A stretch of 64,000 nucleotides of DNA from Anaerococcus octavius (GTDB lineage Bacteria; Bacillota; Clostridia; Tissierellales; Peptoniphilaceae). Shown here in pieces: positions 55,406 to 64,000 of this stretch. Location of the stretch: assembly GCF_900445265.1 (NCBI RefSeq), contig NZ_UFTA01000002.1:186001-250000 (forward strand). Direction: 5' to 3'. Within the stretch, counting starts at the first letter, position 1, and the number at the start of each line of letters is the position of its first letter. The notes under the pieces were generated by a model that saw only the letters and a program-made list of their open reading frames with translations, searched no databases and was not told the origin of the DNA. Made by a program: the position numbers and the translations under genes.

Positions 55406-56881
55406 ATGAAAAACAGATTTAAGAAACTTTGTGCGATTATTTTTACCTTATGTTTATTGTTGCCTGGTAAAGTACAAGCATCAAGTGAAAAAGAAGATGG
55501 AAAAGTTCTTGATTTTGGAACAAGCGCAGATTTTCCACCATATGAATATTATGAAGGTGATGAAATAGTAGGAATCGATCCTGATATATTAAGAGCTATT
55601 GGGGATTATATGGGAGTTGAAGTTAGACTTCACGATATGGATTTTAATAATATAATTGCAAGCATTGATTCAGGAAAAATAGATGGAGGAGCTGCTGGAT
55701 TTACAGTTACAGAAGAACGTAAAAAATCAGTAAACTTTACAGATTCATTTACAAAAACAAGCCAAATTATAATCACTAGAAAAGATTCTGATAAAAAAGA
55801 AGTAGAAGATTTAAATAATGGAATAAAAATTGGGACCCAGTTGGGAACAATTGGAGATACTATAGCCAAAGATGACTTTGGAGAAGAAAATGTAAATTCT
55901 TTTAATAAAGTTCCAGATGCTATCTTGTCCTTACAAAATAAAAAGATCGATGCAGTTATTTTAGATAAGCATTCTGCAGAAAATTTTGTAAATGCCAATA
56001 AAGATTTAACTATAATAGAAACACCTTATCTTGAGGAAGAATATGCTATAGCTATTAGTAAAGATAATCCAGAACTTTTAGAAGATATGAATGAAGCTAT
56101 TGCAGCTTTAAAAGAATCTGGAGAAATAGACAAAATAATGGATAAATATCAAAAAAGCGATGATAAGCAAGCTAGTAAGGGCATATTTGGAAGGTTTAAG
56201 TCAAATATTATAGATAATGGGGCTTGTAAATATCTATTAGATGGATTAAAGACAACACTGATAGTGACAATATGCGCTTTAATTATTTCTTTTGCTCTTG
56301 GCTTATTAATAGCTCTAGTGAGAGCTGCAAATATTGATCAGGCTTATGAAAACAATGGATTTGGAAGTGTATTAATAAATATTCTTGATAAAATATTTGC
56401 ACTTTTTGTATCAATTATTCGTGGTACACCTTCTACTATTCAACTTTTAATAATGTTTAATGTTATTTTAGTGAACTTAGATAATCTTATGTTAGTTGCA
56501 ATAATTTCCTTTGCTCTAAACTCATCAGCCTATATGTCAGAGCTTTTTAGAGGAGGGATCAATTCAGTTGCCAAGGGAGAAAAAGAAGCTGCAAGAAGCC
56601 TTGGACTTAGCAATTTTCAGACTATGAAAAAGGTTACTATGCCACAAGCATTAAAAAATTCCTTGCCAGCTTTAGGCAATGAAGTAATTACCTTATTTAA
56701 AGAAACTTCAATTGCTGGATTTATAGGACTTGCCGACCTAACCCGTGGTGCTTCTATAGTAATAAGTCAAACTTTCGATGCGGCTACAGCATATTTTTCT
56801 GCTGCTATAATATATTTAGTAATTGTTTTAATAATCGAGAAAATATTTAAGGAAATAGAAAGGGCGAACCTTTATGCTTAA
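55406..56881 (+). CDS. Amino-acid ABC transporter, substrate-binding and permease domains fused
   Basis: A 491-residue protein. A signal peptide (about 1-26, ending VQAS) is followed by a type 3 periplasmic binding domain at 30-255: [44 protein letters not shown]. Then a GlnP/HisM-type permease at 275-490 with [35 protein letters not shown] and [22 protein letters not shown]. Fused SBP-permeases are known for glutamine-type systems in Firmicutes. Position 20 bases after argH without a terminator suggests arginine, citrulline or a precursor as cargo. The ATPase overlaps its stop by 8 bases. Confidence 0.92.
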   Translation: MKNRFKKLCAIIFTLCLLLPGKVQASSEKEDGKVLDFGTSADFPPYEYYEGDEIVGIDPDILRAIGDYMGVEVRLHDMDFNNIIASIDSGKIDGGAAGFTVTEERKKSVNFTDSFTKTSQIIITRKDSDKKEVEDLNNGIKIGTQLGTIGDTIAKDDFGEENVNSFNKVPDAILSLQNKKIDAVILDKHSAENFVNANKDLTIIETPYLEEEYAIAISKDNPELLEDMNEAIAALKESGEIDKIMDKYQKSDDKQASKGIFGRFKSNIIDNGACKYLLDGLKTTLIVTICALIISFALGLLIALVRAANIDQAYENNGFGSVLINILDKIFALFVSIIRGTPSTIQLLIMFNVILVNLDNLMLVAIISFALNSSAYMSELFRGGINSVAKGEKEAARSLGLSNFQTMKKVTMPQALKNSLPALGNEVITLFKETSIAGFIGLADLTRGASIVISQTFDAATAYFSAAIIYLVIVLIIEKIFKEIERANLYA

Positions 56882-57599
56882 AGTAAATAATTTAGAAAAA
56901 TCATATGGTAAATTAAAAGTGCTTGATAAAGTAAATTTACAGGTAGAAAAAAATGATGTGATTTCAATTATCGGTCCATCAGGATCAGGGAAATCAACAT
57001 TATTAAGATGCCTAAACCTTCTAGAAAAGCCAAATGGTGGAGAAATATTTTTTGAAGGTAAAAAAATAAATGATCCAGCAGTTGACATAAATAAATTAAG
57101 AGAAGAAATGGGTATGGTTTTTCAAAATTTCAACCTATTTTCAAATATGCCTATAATAGATAATTTAACTCTCGCTCCAGTTATGAGAGGGAAGATGACA
57201 AAGAAAGAAGCAAATGATAAGGCTATGAGACTTCTTGAAAGAATTGGTCTAAGCCAAAAGAAAATGGTATATCCAGTTAGCCTTTCTGGGGGACAAAAAC
57301 AAAGAGTAGCTATTGCTCGTGCACTAATGATGAATCCAAAACTAATGCTTTTTGATGAGCCAACCAGTGCCCTTGACCCAGAAATGGTCGGTGGAGTTTT
57401 AGAAATGATGCAAGAACTTGCCGATGATGGTATGACCATGGTAGTAGTAACTCACGAAATGGGATTTGCCAGAGAAGTTTCAAATAGAGTTGTTTTTATG
57501 GATGGGGGAAATATTGTGGAAGAAAGCAGCAGTCCTCAAGAATTTTTTGCTAATCCAAAAAACGAACGCAGCAAGCAATTTTTATCACAAGTCATTTAA
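56874..57599 (+). CDS. Amino-acid ABC transporter ATP-binding protein
   Basis: A 241-residue GlnQ/ArtP-type ATPase: Walker [25 protein letters not shown]-loop, signature [10 protein letters not shown], Walker [16 protein letters not shown], switch [12 protein letters not shown]. The start overlaps the permease by 8 bases. Partner of the fused SBP-permease, and apparently the last gene of the arginine T-box unit. Confidence 0.94.
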   Translation: MLKVNNLEKSYGKLKVLDKVNLQVEKNDVISIIGPSGSGKSTLLRCLNLLEKPNGGEIFFEGKKINDPAVDINKLREEMGMVFQNFNLFSNMPIIDNLTLAPVMRGKMTKKEANDKAMRLLERIGLSQKKMVYPVSLSGGQKQRVAIARALMMNPKLMLFDEPTSALDPEMVGGVLEMMQELADDGMTMVVVTHEMGFAREVSNRVVFMDGGNIVEESSSPQEFFANPKNERSKQFLSQVI

Positions 57600-57613
57600 A
57601 GGTTAACCTTTAT

Positions 57614-57642
57614 TTGACTTTTTTTAAATTTGGGTGTATCAT
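57614..57642 (+). promoter_or_regulatory. tRNA-Leu promoter
   Basis: TTGACT (57614-57619), 17-base spacer, TATCAT (57637-57642), 15 bases before the tRNA. Confidence 0.7.
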
Positions 57643-57656
57643 GATTTAGTATTTAC

Positions 57657-57746
57657 GCAGGATTGGCGGAATTGGCAGACGCGCAAGACTAAGGATCTTG
57701 TGACCGATTTTAGGTCGTGGAAGTTCAAGTCTTCTATCCTGCACCA
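57657..57746 (+). tRNA. tRNA-Leu(AAG)
   Basis: A complete class II tRNA. Acceptor GCAGGAT pairs with ATCCTGC (57736-57742), then A and encoded CCA. D stem GCG/CGC, anticodon stem CAAGA/TCTTG with loop CTAAGGA, giving anticodon AAG. Long variable arm GACC/GGTC, and T arm around TTCAAGT. Leucine is supported by the long variable arm and G37. A34 is rare in bacterial leucine tRNAs, which normally carry GAG for CUY codons. Confidence 0.95.
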
Positions 57747-57768
57747 CAATATATGATATCTTTAGGGT

Positions 57769-57800
57769 AATATGCTGATTGTGAGCATATTATTTTTTTT
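57769..57800 (+). terminator. tRNA-Leu terminator
   Basis: AATATGCT (57769-57776) pairs with AGCATATT (57784-57791), then ATTTTTTTT. Confidence 0.88.
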
Positions 57801-57844
57801 GTTCAAAATTGATAAATTTTGTTATAATTAGAGCTGAGGTTAAA

Positions 57845-58675
57845 ATGATTAGAAAATGTTTTGCAAAAATAAACTTAACTTTGGATAGCTTGTATAAGCG
57901 TAGTGATGGTTATCACGAAATAGATACCATTATGGTGCGTATAGGCTTATTTGACGAGCTTGAAATAAAGGCAAATGATAGTGGAGATTTTAATTATTCT
58001 TCAAATTTAAATAGTATATGCCCTGTAGAAGATAATCTAGTTTATAAAGTTTGGGATATTTTAAAAGATAAAACAAATAATCCAGGGGTGGATGTTTATT
58101 TAAAGAAAAATATTCCGCTGGCAGCGGGTCTAGCTGGTGGATCAACTGATGCAGCTGAGATGATAAAAGGACTAGACGAGCTTTGGCAGCTTAATTTATC
58201 AAAAAAAGAAATGATGGATATTGGAGCTAGCATAGGTGCGGATATTCCCTTTTTCTTTGAAGATTCTACATCAAGAGCTAGGGGCATAGGTGAGATTATA
58301 GATCCATTTAAAAATAGGCTTGATATGAAAATACTATTAGTCAATGACGGGACAGAGATTTCTTCAGCTGAAGTATATAAAAGGCTTGATGACTATGGCC
58401 ATGTTGAAAATGATCTGATTATAGAAAAGCTTAAAAATGGAGATCATTCAGCTATTTTCTATTTTGAAAATGTTATGGAAGATGTTGCAACAGATCTTTT
58501 CCCTCACTTGTTAGATATAAAGAGCGATTTTTTAGATAATAATGCTGAAGTTTGCCTTATAAGTGGTAGTGGAGCTTCTATATTTGGAATATTTATGGAT
58601 GATGAAAGCCTTGAAAATGCCTATATAGATATGAAAGATAAATATGAATTTGTAAAAAAGGTGGAATTAATATGA
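57845..58675 (+). CDS. ispE: 4-diphosphocytidyl-2-C-methyl-D-erythritol kinase
   Basis: A 276-residue GHMP kinase of the MEP isoprenoid pathway. MIRKCFAKINLTLDS is the usual start, with the Lys-Asn pair of the substrate site. PLAAGLAGGSTDAAEM is the ATP loop, and LISGSGASIFGIF the third motif. The ATG at 57845 has GAGGT upstream. TATAAT at 57823-57828 marks a promoter with a very short leader. murI overlaps the stop by 4 bases. Confidence 0.95.
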   Translation: MIRKCFAKINLTLDSLYKRSDGYHEIDTIMVRIGLFDELEIKANDSGDFNYSSNLNSICPVEDNLVYKVWDILKDKTNNPGVDVYLKKNIPLAAGLAGGSTDAAEMIKGLDELWQLNLSKKEMMDIGASIGADIPFFFEDSTSRARGIGEIIDPFKNRLDMKILLVNDGTEISSAEVYKRLDDYGHVENDLIIEKLKNGDHSAIFYFENVMEDVATDLFPHLLDIKSDFLDNNAEVCLISGSGASIFGIFMDDESLENAYIDMKDKYEFVKKVELI

Positions 58676-59421
58676 CAAATATTGGAGTATTTGATTCTGG
58701 TCTGGGTGGACTAAGTGTTTTAAATGAATTAGTTAAGAAAAAAAATGCAAATTATTATTATCTAGGGGATAGTCTAAGAGCCCCATATGGAAGTCGTCCA
58801 CAAAAAGAAATAATTAAATTTTCCGATGAAATTGTAAATTTTTTGGAAAAATACAATATCGACAGATACATAATAGCTTGTAATACAATTTCAACATTGG
58901 CAACAGATTTTTTGCAAGAGAAATACCAAAAGCCTTTTTATCCTATTACCAAAGCAGGTTTAGAAAATGCTCTACTTTTTAAAGGAGATTATCTAGTACT
59001 AGGAACTCAAGCCACAGTTGATAGTCATTTTTACAAAAATTCTATTGAAAAATTATCCTCTAGCAAAGTTTATGAAATAGCAGCTCCAAATTTAGTAAAA
59101 TTAATTGAAAATGGAGATATTGAGGGACCTTTAATGGATAAAGAATTAAAGAGCTATTTAGAAATTGCTAATCAAAAACAAATACCAAATATTATTTTAG
59201 GATGTACTCATTATCCGATTATAAGAAATTCTATAGAGAAAAATTTAAACTATAATGCAAATATAATAAATCCTGCAAGTAATATTGGTAAAAAAATAAA
59301 TTTTGAAGATAGCGATGATATATCAGTTAATATATTTATGACTAAAGTAAATGAAGAGAATAAAAAATTAATAGACAAAATCCTAGATTGTAATTACTAT
59401 CTGGAGGAAAAGGAGATTTAA
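58672..59421 (+). CDS. murI: Glutamate racemase
   Basis: A 249-residue cofactor-free racemase making D-glutamate for peptidoglycan. GVFDSGLGGLSVL carries the first Asp-Ser pair, YYLGDSLRAPYG follows, and the two catalytic Cys are in IACNTIS and LGCTHYP. The overlap ATGA with ispE and direct abutment to ppx show one operon. Length is slightly short (family about 260-270) but complete. Confidence 0.95.
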   Translation: MTNIGVFDSGLGGLSVLNELVKKKNANYYYLGDSLRAPYGSRPQKEIIKFSDEIVNFLEKYNIDRYIIACNTISTLATDFLQEKYQKPFYPITKAGLENALLFKGDYLVLGTQATVDSHFYKNSIEKLSSSKVYEIAAPNLVKLIENGDIEGPLMDKELKSYLEIANQKQIPNIILGCTHYPIIRNSIEKNLNYNANIINPASNIGKKINFEDSDDISVNIFMTKVNEENKKLIDKILDCNYYLEEKEI

Positions 59422-60330
59422 ATGATATATGCAGTAATAGATATAGGATCAAATACTGTAAGGCTATCTGTGTACAAAATACATGGAGATAAAGTTACCA
59501 ATTTATTTAATGAAAAAGAGCAAGCTTCCTTAAAAACTTATGTAAAAGATGGGGTCCTTTCAGAAAAAGGAATACAAAGGCTAATAGAAACTCTTAAAAA
59601 CTTTAAATCAGTGGTAGATAATTTTGAAGATATTGATGAACTTCATCCATTTGCAACAGCAACTATAAGAGATGCTGCCAATAGACAAGAAATCCTTGAT
59701 AGGGTAAAAGATGAGCTTGATTTAGATATTGAAATTATTAGTGGGGAAGAGGAAGCTAAACTTTCTTTTATAGGAGCTAGTTCATCTGTAGATGTTTCTC
59801 GTGGCGTTTTGACAGATATTGGTGGTGGATCATCTGAAGTTGTAATAATCGACCAACATAAGGTTATAAAATCAACTTCTTTGTCAGTAGGATCATTATC
59901 TGCCTTTAATGATTATGTTGATGGTCTATTTTTAAGTAAAGATGAAAAAAAATCAATAGATAGCGAGGTTAAGTCACTCCTCGAATCAAATAAAATGTAT
60001 AGAGAAGACCATGATTTACTATGTGCTGTAGGTGGTACAGCCCGTGCTACTATGAAATTTTATAATGAATATTATAACGAATCAACTTCCAATACGGTAA
60101 TGGATGCTTCAAAATTAAATGATATGATAAAAGATTTTATCGAAAAAGAACCAAGAGAGATTTTAGATGCTATTTTAGCGGTAAAACCCGATAGGGTTCA
60201 TACATTACTTCCTGGTATGGTTATATTAAATCGTTTGGCCAAATATTTTTATTGTGAAAAAATAAGTATTAGTCAAACTGGTGTAAGAGAAGGGTATGTA
60301 TATAATAAATTACTAGGAAGGAATAATTAA
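59422..60330 (+). CDS. ppx: Ppx/GppA-type exopolyphosphatase
   Basis: A 302-residue ASKHA-fold phosphatase. IDIGSNTVRLSVY and DIGGGSSEVVII are the two phosphate loops; SGEEEAKLSFIGA follows the first. Length matches the short Ppx clade without the C-terminal HD domain. It hydrolyses polyphosphate or pppGpp. The ATG abuts the murI stop and has AAAGGAG upstream. ppk1 follows after 3 bases, so synthesis and breakdown of polyphosphate are co-expressed. Confidence 0.92.
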   Translation: MIYAVIDIGSNTVRLSVYKIHGDKVTNLFNEKEQASLKTYVKDGVLSEKGIQRLIETLKNFKSVVDNFEDIDELHPFATATIRDAANRQEILDRVKDELDLDIEIISGEEEAKLSFIGASSSVDVSRGVLTDIGGGSSEVVIIDQHKVIKSTSLSVGSLSAFNDYVDGLFLSKDEKKSIDSEVKSLLESNKMYREDHDLLCAVGGTARATMKFYNEYYNESTSNTVMDASKLNDMIKDFIEKEPREILDAILAVKPDRVHTLLPGMVILNRLAKYFYCEKISISQTGVREGYVYNKLLGRNN

Positions 60331-60333
60331 AAA

Positions 60334-62526
60334 ATGACAGATATATCTTTTACTCAGAATAGAGAACTTTCATGGTTAAAATTTGATCAAAGAGTGCTAG
60401 AAGAAGCGAATGATAAAGATGTACCAATTTTAGAAAGACTTAGATTTTTCTCGATTTTTGATACTAACCTAGAAGAATTTTTTATGGTTAGGGTAGGTAG
60501 TTTATCAGACTTTAAAAATTTAAAGAAAAAACCAGTCGATAGTAAATCTGGTATGACCAGCGATGAACAAATCGAAGCAATTTTGACAGAGTGTATCGAT
60601 CTTTATAGAAAAAAAGACCAAGTTTATGAACAAATAGTTGATGATCTTAAAGTAAATGGTATTAATTTGCTTAAAGTTTCCGAACTGAATGAAAAAGATA
60701 GAAAATCTGTAGAGTATTATTTCAATACAAAAATTGAACCTATACTGAATTTTCAAGTAGTAGATAGGGTTCACCCTTTCCCAAGGCTACCAAATTTAGC
60801 CTTATGTGTACTTTTCTCTTTAGTAGGGCAGAAGGATGAAGAGAGTAAAAATATAGGTCTTATACAAGTGCCAGATAAAATTAAAAGATATTTAAAAATA
60901 AATGACACTACTTTTGTGTTCATTGAAGACATTATAAAAGAGTTTGGCTACCAAGTTTTTGAAGGCTATGATGTAGTTAACAAATATATAATATCTTTAA
61001 CTCGTAATACCGATATTTCATATGACGACGATGACTATGATATAGATCAAGACTTTAGAGATTATATGAAAGGCAAATTAAAAAAAAGAAAAAGACTGCA
61101 CCCAGTAAGAATTGAGGTAGACCAAGACTTATCGGATTCATCGGTAGAGTTTTTAACTAAAAAGTTTGACTTAGAAAAAGAGGACGTTCTAGTAACAAAA
61201 TCCTTAATGCAAGCAGGATTTTTATTTGGATTAGCAGAAGATTTGCCAGACAATATAAAATCTAAGCATAGCTATAAGCCATTTAGTCCACAAGCATCTG
61301 TAATGGTAGATCCAACTAGAAAAATGATTGATCAGATAAATGACAAAGATATATTTTTATCATTCCCATACGAATCAATGGATCCTGTTATTAGGTTATT
61401 AGAAGAAGCTGCAGAGGATGATACAGTAGTTTCTATAAAAATCACCCTATATAGAATAGCTCACGATAGCAAAATAGCAAAAGCTTTAATAAAAGCAAGT
61501 GAAAATGGCAAAGATGTTATAGTTTTAATGGAATTGCGCGCAAGATTTGATGAGGATAATAATATATTATGGTCATCAAAATTAGAAGATGCAGGATGTA
61601 AAATTTTGTATGGTTTTGATAATTATAAAACTCACTCTAAAATTTGCCTTATAACAAGAGTTGACTACCAAGGAAATATTAACTACATTACTCAAGTAGC
61701 AACAGGTAATTATAACGAAAAAACAGCCAAATTATACACAGACTTTTCATTAATGACTTCAAATGGAGCTATAGGACTAGATGCAAAAGACCTATTTGAT
61801 AATGTCATGCTAGGAAATCTTGAAGGTGAATATAAAAATCTAATGGTTAGTCCAAAATCTATGCAAGATGGTTTAGATAAGTTAATAGATGAACAAATTA
61901 GAATTCAAGAAGAAAGTGGAAATGGCTACATTAGGTTAAAATTAAATTCTATTTCAGATAGGATTCTAATAGAAAAACTTTCAGAAGCCTCAAATGCTGG
62001 AGTAAAAATTGTTATGCTTGTTAGAGGAATAACTTGCATATTACCAGATATTAAAGATCGCACAGAAAATGTAGAAATATATTCAATAGTAGGTAGATTT
62101 TTGGAGCACCACAGAGTTTACCAATTCGGTAAGGGAGATTGTGCAAAAGTATATATTTCTTCAGCTGACTTTATGACTAGAAATATAAGGCATAGGATGG
62201 AAGTGGCAGTTCCTATTTATGATGATGTTATTAAAAAAAGAATTATAAAATTTATGGACCTAATGCTATCTGATGATGTAAAAATCAGAAAGATGCTTTC
62301 AAATGGTGAATATACAAAAGTACAAAATATAAATAATATAGATGCTCAAGCAACTTTAGCTAGCCATGCCAAAAAACGTAGCCTACAAGCTGAAGAAGAT
62401 AGAGCAGCAGAAAAAGTTGCAAAAAGAAATCAAAGAAAGCACGAAAATAACATAAGTGAAGAAAGAAAAAATCTAAAGAAAAGAAGAAATTATTTGCAAA
62501 GAATAGCAGATATTTTCAGAAAGTAA
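60334..62526 (+). CDS. ppk1: Polyphosphate kinase 1
   Basis: A 730-residue enzyme polymerising ATP gamma-phosphate into polyphosphate. NRELSWLKFDQRVLEEA is the standard N-terminus. FDNYKTHSKICLI carries the autophosphorylated His, and FLEHHRVYQFG the second PLD-like site. DLFPYES-type sequence appears as IFLSFPYESMDPV. After residue 670 there is a basic, helical tail (AKKRSLQAEEDRAAEKVAKR onward) that extends beyond most PPK1 proteins. Last gene of the ispE-murI-ppx-ppk1 operon. Confidence 0.95.
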   Translation: MTDISFTQNRELSWLKFDQRVLEEANDKDVPILERLRFFSIFDTNLEEFFMVRVGSLSDFKNLKKKPVDSKSGMTSDEQIEAILTECIDLYRKKDQVYEQIVDDLKVNGINLLKVSELNEKDRKSVEYYFNTKIEPILNFQVVDRVHPFPRLPNLALCVLFSLVGQKDEESKNIGLIQVPDKIKRYLKINDTTFVFIEDIIKEFGYQVFEGYDVVNKYIISLTRNTDISYDDDDYDIDQDFRDYMKGKLKKRKRLHPVRIEVDQDLSDSSVEFLTKKFDLEKEDVLVTKSLMQAGFLFGLAEDLPDNIKSKHSYKPFSPQASVMVDPTRKMIDQINDKDIFLSFPYESMDPVIRLLEEAAEDDTVVSIKITLYRIAHDSKIAKALIKASENGKDVIVLMELRARFDEDNNILWSSKLEDAGCKILYGFDNYKTHSKICLITRVDYQGNINYITQVATGNYNEKTAKLYTDFSLMTSNGAIGLDAKDLFDNVMLGNLEGEYKNLMVSPKSMQDGLDKLIDEQIRIQEESGNGYIRLKLNSISDRILIEKLSEASNAGVKIVMLVRGITCILPDIKDRTENVEIYSIVGRFLEHHRVYQFGKGDCAKVYISSADFMTRNIRHRMEVAVPIYDDVIKKRIIKFMDLMLSDDVKIRKMLSNGEYTKVQNINNIDAQATLASHAKKRSLQAEEDRAAEKVAKRNQRKHENNISEERKNLKKRRNYLQRIADIFRK

Positions 62527-62547
62527 TCAATATTTATAAAATTAAGA

Positions 62548-62577
62548 AAAAATCGACTAATCAGTCGATTTTTTTTG
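62548..62577 (+). terminator. ppk1 operon terminator
   Basis: AATCGACT pairs with AGTCGATT around AATC, with a T-run after and A-run before. Confidence 0.9.
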
Positions 62578-62661
62578 TTTTTTATTAAAATAAAGTCATT
62601 TTACCCCTATTAAATTTACTAGAATCATGCTATAATGTTAATAAATAGTTAATAAATCACT

Positions 62662-62690
62662 TTGCATAAAATTGAGATATATTTTATAAA
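62662..62690 (+). promoter_or_regulatory. Promoter of the VanY-like gene
   Basis: TTGCAT (62662-62667), 17-base spacer, TATAAA (62685-62690), about 60 bases before the ATG. Confidence 0.55.
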
Positions 62691-62748
62691 AGAGATTTCC
62701 CTCAGTCAAAAATTACTATAATATTGAAATAAATGAATAGGAACAAAT

Positions 62749-63753
62749 ATGTCTAACAAAGGTATCAGAGAAAAAAAGAGAAAACAAGAGAGAAAAAGAA
62801 AAGCTAGAAATAAAAAAATCATAACTACAGGATTATCTTTAGTATTAGTAGGAAGCCTATATCAATTTGCTTTTAAAGGAAATAGTGACAACGAATTTCA
62901 AATTTCAAGACCAAGTGAGATTAGGCAAGCCTCTGGTGATCTTCAACAACTTAAAGAAGAGACAGTAGAAGAAAAAAATGACAAAATCTATGTTGCTACA
63001 GATTTTGGGTTTACTGATGCAGATATTGATAAAAGTCAAGCCTTAGAAGATGATAAGTATAGTGATGAATTAAAAGAATATGTACTTTGTGCACAAACAC
63101 AATATGCTTATCAATTTCCAAATGATTATTCAAAAACTGAAAAATACATAGAAAAAGGAACATATGTACCATATTTTGGTACAGAAAACGGCTTTTCTAA
63201 GGTAAAATTAGATGATACCTATTATTATGTAAATAAGTTTGGATTATCAAAACTTCCAGAAGATAAGAAAATAAAGGTTGTAAATGGTCTAGCTTATGTA
63301 AGTGAAAACTATCCTTTGCCAGAAGATTTTGATCCAGGAGTGGATAAAACTGCTAGACGTGCTTATGAAACTATGCGTCAAGATATGCAACGTCAAAATT
63401 TAGATCTTAAAATTGCATCTGACTATAGGGGATATAACTTAGAGAAAAAAATGTTTGAAGTTTCTGAACCAGATAGCTCAGAAGCTGGTACAAACGAACA
63501 TCAACTTGGCTCTGCCTTTGACTTTTTTACAGAAGGAAGCAAGTATAACGATAAATTTGAAAAAACAGCAAGTTACGATTGGTTAGCAAAAAATGCTTAC
63601 AAATACGGTTTTATTGAAAGATATCCAAAGGGTAAGGAAAATAAAACTGGTCATAAGGCTCAGCCTTGGCATTTTAGATTTGTAGGTGTTGAAAATGCAA
63701 AGAATATCTACGAAAATGATCTTACACTTGAGGAATATTTGAAAATTAATTAA
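62749..63753 (+). CDS. VanY-type D-alanyl-D-alanine carboxypeptidase (M15)
   Basis: A 334-residue membrane-anchored wall enzyme. A very basic N-terminus is followed by one hydrophobic helix (residues 25-42), so the domain faces outside. Residues 110-170 look like a small SH3-like region. The M15 domain at 190-330 has SDYRGYN, EHQLGSAFDFF (zinc His and Asp), WLAKNAYKYGFIERYP (catalytic region), and QPWHFRFVG (second zinc His). It trims D-Ala from peptidoglycan stems. Monocistronic, with AGGAAC before the ATG. Confidence 0.93.
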   Translation: MSNKGIREKKRKQERKRKARNKKIITTGLSLVLVGSLYQFAFKGNSDNEFQISRPSEIRQASGDLQQLKEETVEEKNDKIYVATDFGFTDADIDKSQALEDDKYSDELKEYVLCAQTQYAYQFPNDYSKTEKYIEKGTYVPYFGTENGFSKVKLDDTYYYVNKFGLSKLPEDKKIKVVNGLAYVSENYPLPEDFDPGVDKTARRAYETMRQDMQRQNLDLKIASDYRGYNLEKKMFEVSEPDSSEAGTNEHQLGSAFDFFTEGSKYNDKFEKTASYDWLAKNAYKYGFIERYPKGKENKTGHKAQPWHFRFVGVENAKNIYENDLTLEEYLKIN

Positions 63754-63761
63754 AAAATTCC

Positions 63762-63790
63762 TTGAATTATTTTGTGATTTGTTATATAAA
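63762..63790 (+). promoter_or_regulatory. Promoter of the RidA gene
   Basis: TTGAAT (63762-63767), 17-base spacer, TATAAA (63785-63790), 39 bases before the start. Confidence 0.6.
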
Positions 63791-63829
63791 TGTAATGTAA
63801 AACATTTAAAAATTTAAGGAGATATAATT

Positions 63830-64000
63830 ATGAAATCATTTCACACAGAAAAAGCACCAGCAGCAGTAGGACCATATGTACAAGCGATTGGTACAGAAGA
63901 ATTTGTATTTACATCAGGTCAAATTCCATTAAATCCAGAAAATGGAGAATTAGTAACAGAAATCTCTGCTGCCGCTAGACAATCATTAAATAATATAAAA
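63830..64000 (+). CDS. ridA: RidA family protein (3' end beyond the window)
   Basis: The first 57 codons of a RidA/YjgF protein, which deaminates reactive enamine/imine intermediates. KAPAAVGPYVQAI and FVFTSGQIPLNPENGELV are the family's N-terminal signature, ending in SAAARQSLNNIK at the window edge. AAGGAG precedes the ATG at good distance. The catalytic Arg lies beyond the window. Confidence 0.92.
   Translation, partial: MKSFHTEKAPAAVGPYVQAIGTEEFVFTSGQIPLNPENGELVTEISAAARQSLNNIK

Overview
The window is AT-rich, densely coded chromosome from a low-GC Gram-positive bacterium. The gene set (class III fructose-bisphosphatase, glmS ribozyme, FMN riboswitch, T-box argGH, K+-type membrane pyrophosphatase, OPT transporter with a PqqD-like partner) fits the anaerobic Firmicutes. 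Protein style and gene order suggest Peptoniphilaceae, probably Anaerococcus or a close relative; the genus is inferred, not proven. I see no insertion sequence, prophage or CRISPR array. The region looks like core genome with small accessory inserts and several decayed genes.

Layout. 1-6.6 kb: the 3' part of a phospholipase D family gene, an unknown protein, a cyclophilin, a leftward operon (membrane protein, fbp, two zinc-ribbon membrane proteins) and a small nitroreductase. 6.6-14.1 kb: rpoB-rpoC with their own promoter and an attenuator-like leader. 14.1-25.8 kb: a stretch that separates rpoBC from the str genes. It holds an OPT transporter with a PqqD-like protein, an aldo/keto reductase that lost its catalytic Asp/Tyr segment, a luciferase-like flavoenzyme, a 1371-residue kinase-headed multidomain protein, glmS behind its ribozyme, and tpx. 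26-30.5 kb: rpsL-rpsG-fusA-tuf, closed by a series of hairpins. 30.6-35.9 kb: a YkvI-like membrane protein and the ribDEAH operon behind an FMN riboswitch. 35.9-43.2 kb: a frameshifted MacB-type ABC exporter, a decayed GH13 protein, a cystine/dicarboxylate-type symporter, a UDP-glucose dehydrogenase and a TIM-barrel protein. 43.2-47 kb: a P1 peptidase with thiM-thiE, then rpsF-ssb-rpsR. 47-52.4 kb: membrane pyrophosphatase and a NitT/TauT-type ABC importer behind an unexplained leader RNA. 52.4-57.6 kb: argG-argH and an amino-acid ABC transporter, apparently one unit under an arginine T-box. 57.6-64 kb: tRNA-Leu with the unusual anticodon AAG, ispE-murI-ppx-ppk1, a VanY-type carboxypeptidase and the start of a RidA gene.

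How the genes work together. Transcription and translation core genes are split into separately promoted units, with candidate autoregulatory RNA structures before rpoB, before rpsL, between rpsL and rpsG, and before rpsF. Metabolism is controlled largely by RNA: FMN for riboflavin, GlcN6P ribozyme for glmS, and charged tRNA-Arg for argGH plus transporter. Wall and phosphate functions (ispE, murI, ppx, ppk1, VanY, glmS, membrane PPase) are scattered.

The most unusual object is the kinase-headed protein at 18856-22971. I read it as kinase, then a Rossmann/RyR-like region, then a C-terminus resembling Card1-type CARF plus PD-(D/E)xK proteins, with degenerate nuclease residues. This is the best candidate here for an undescribed signalling or defence effector.
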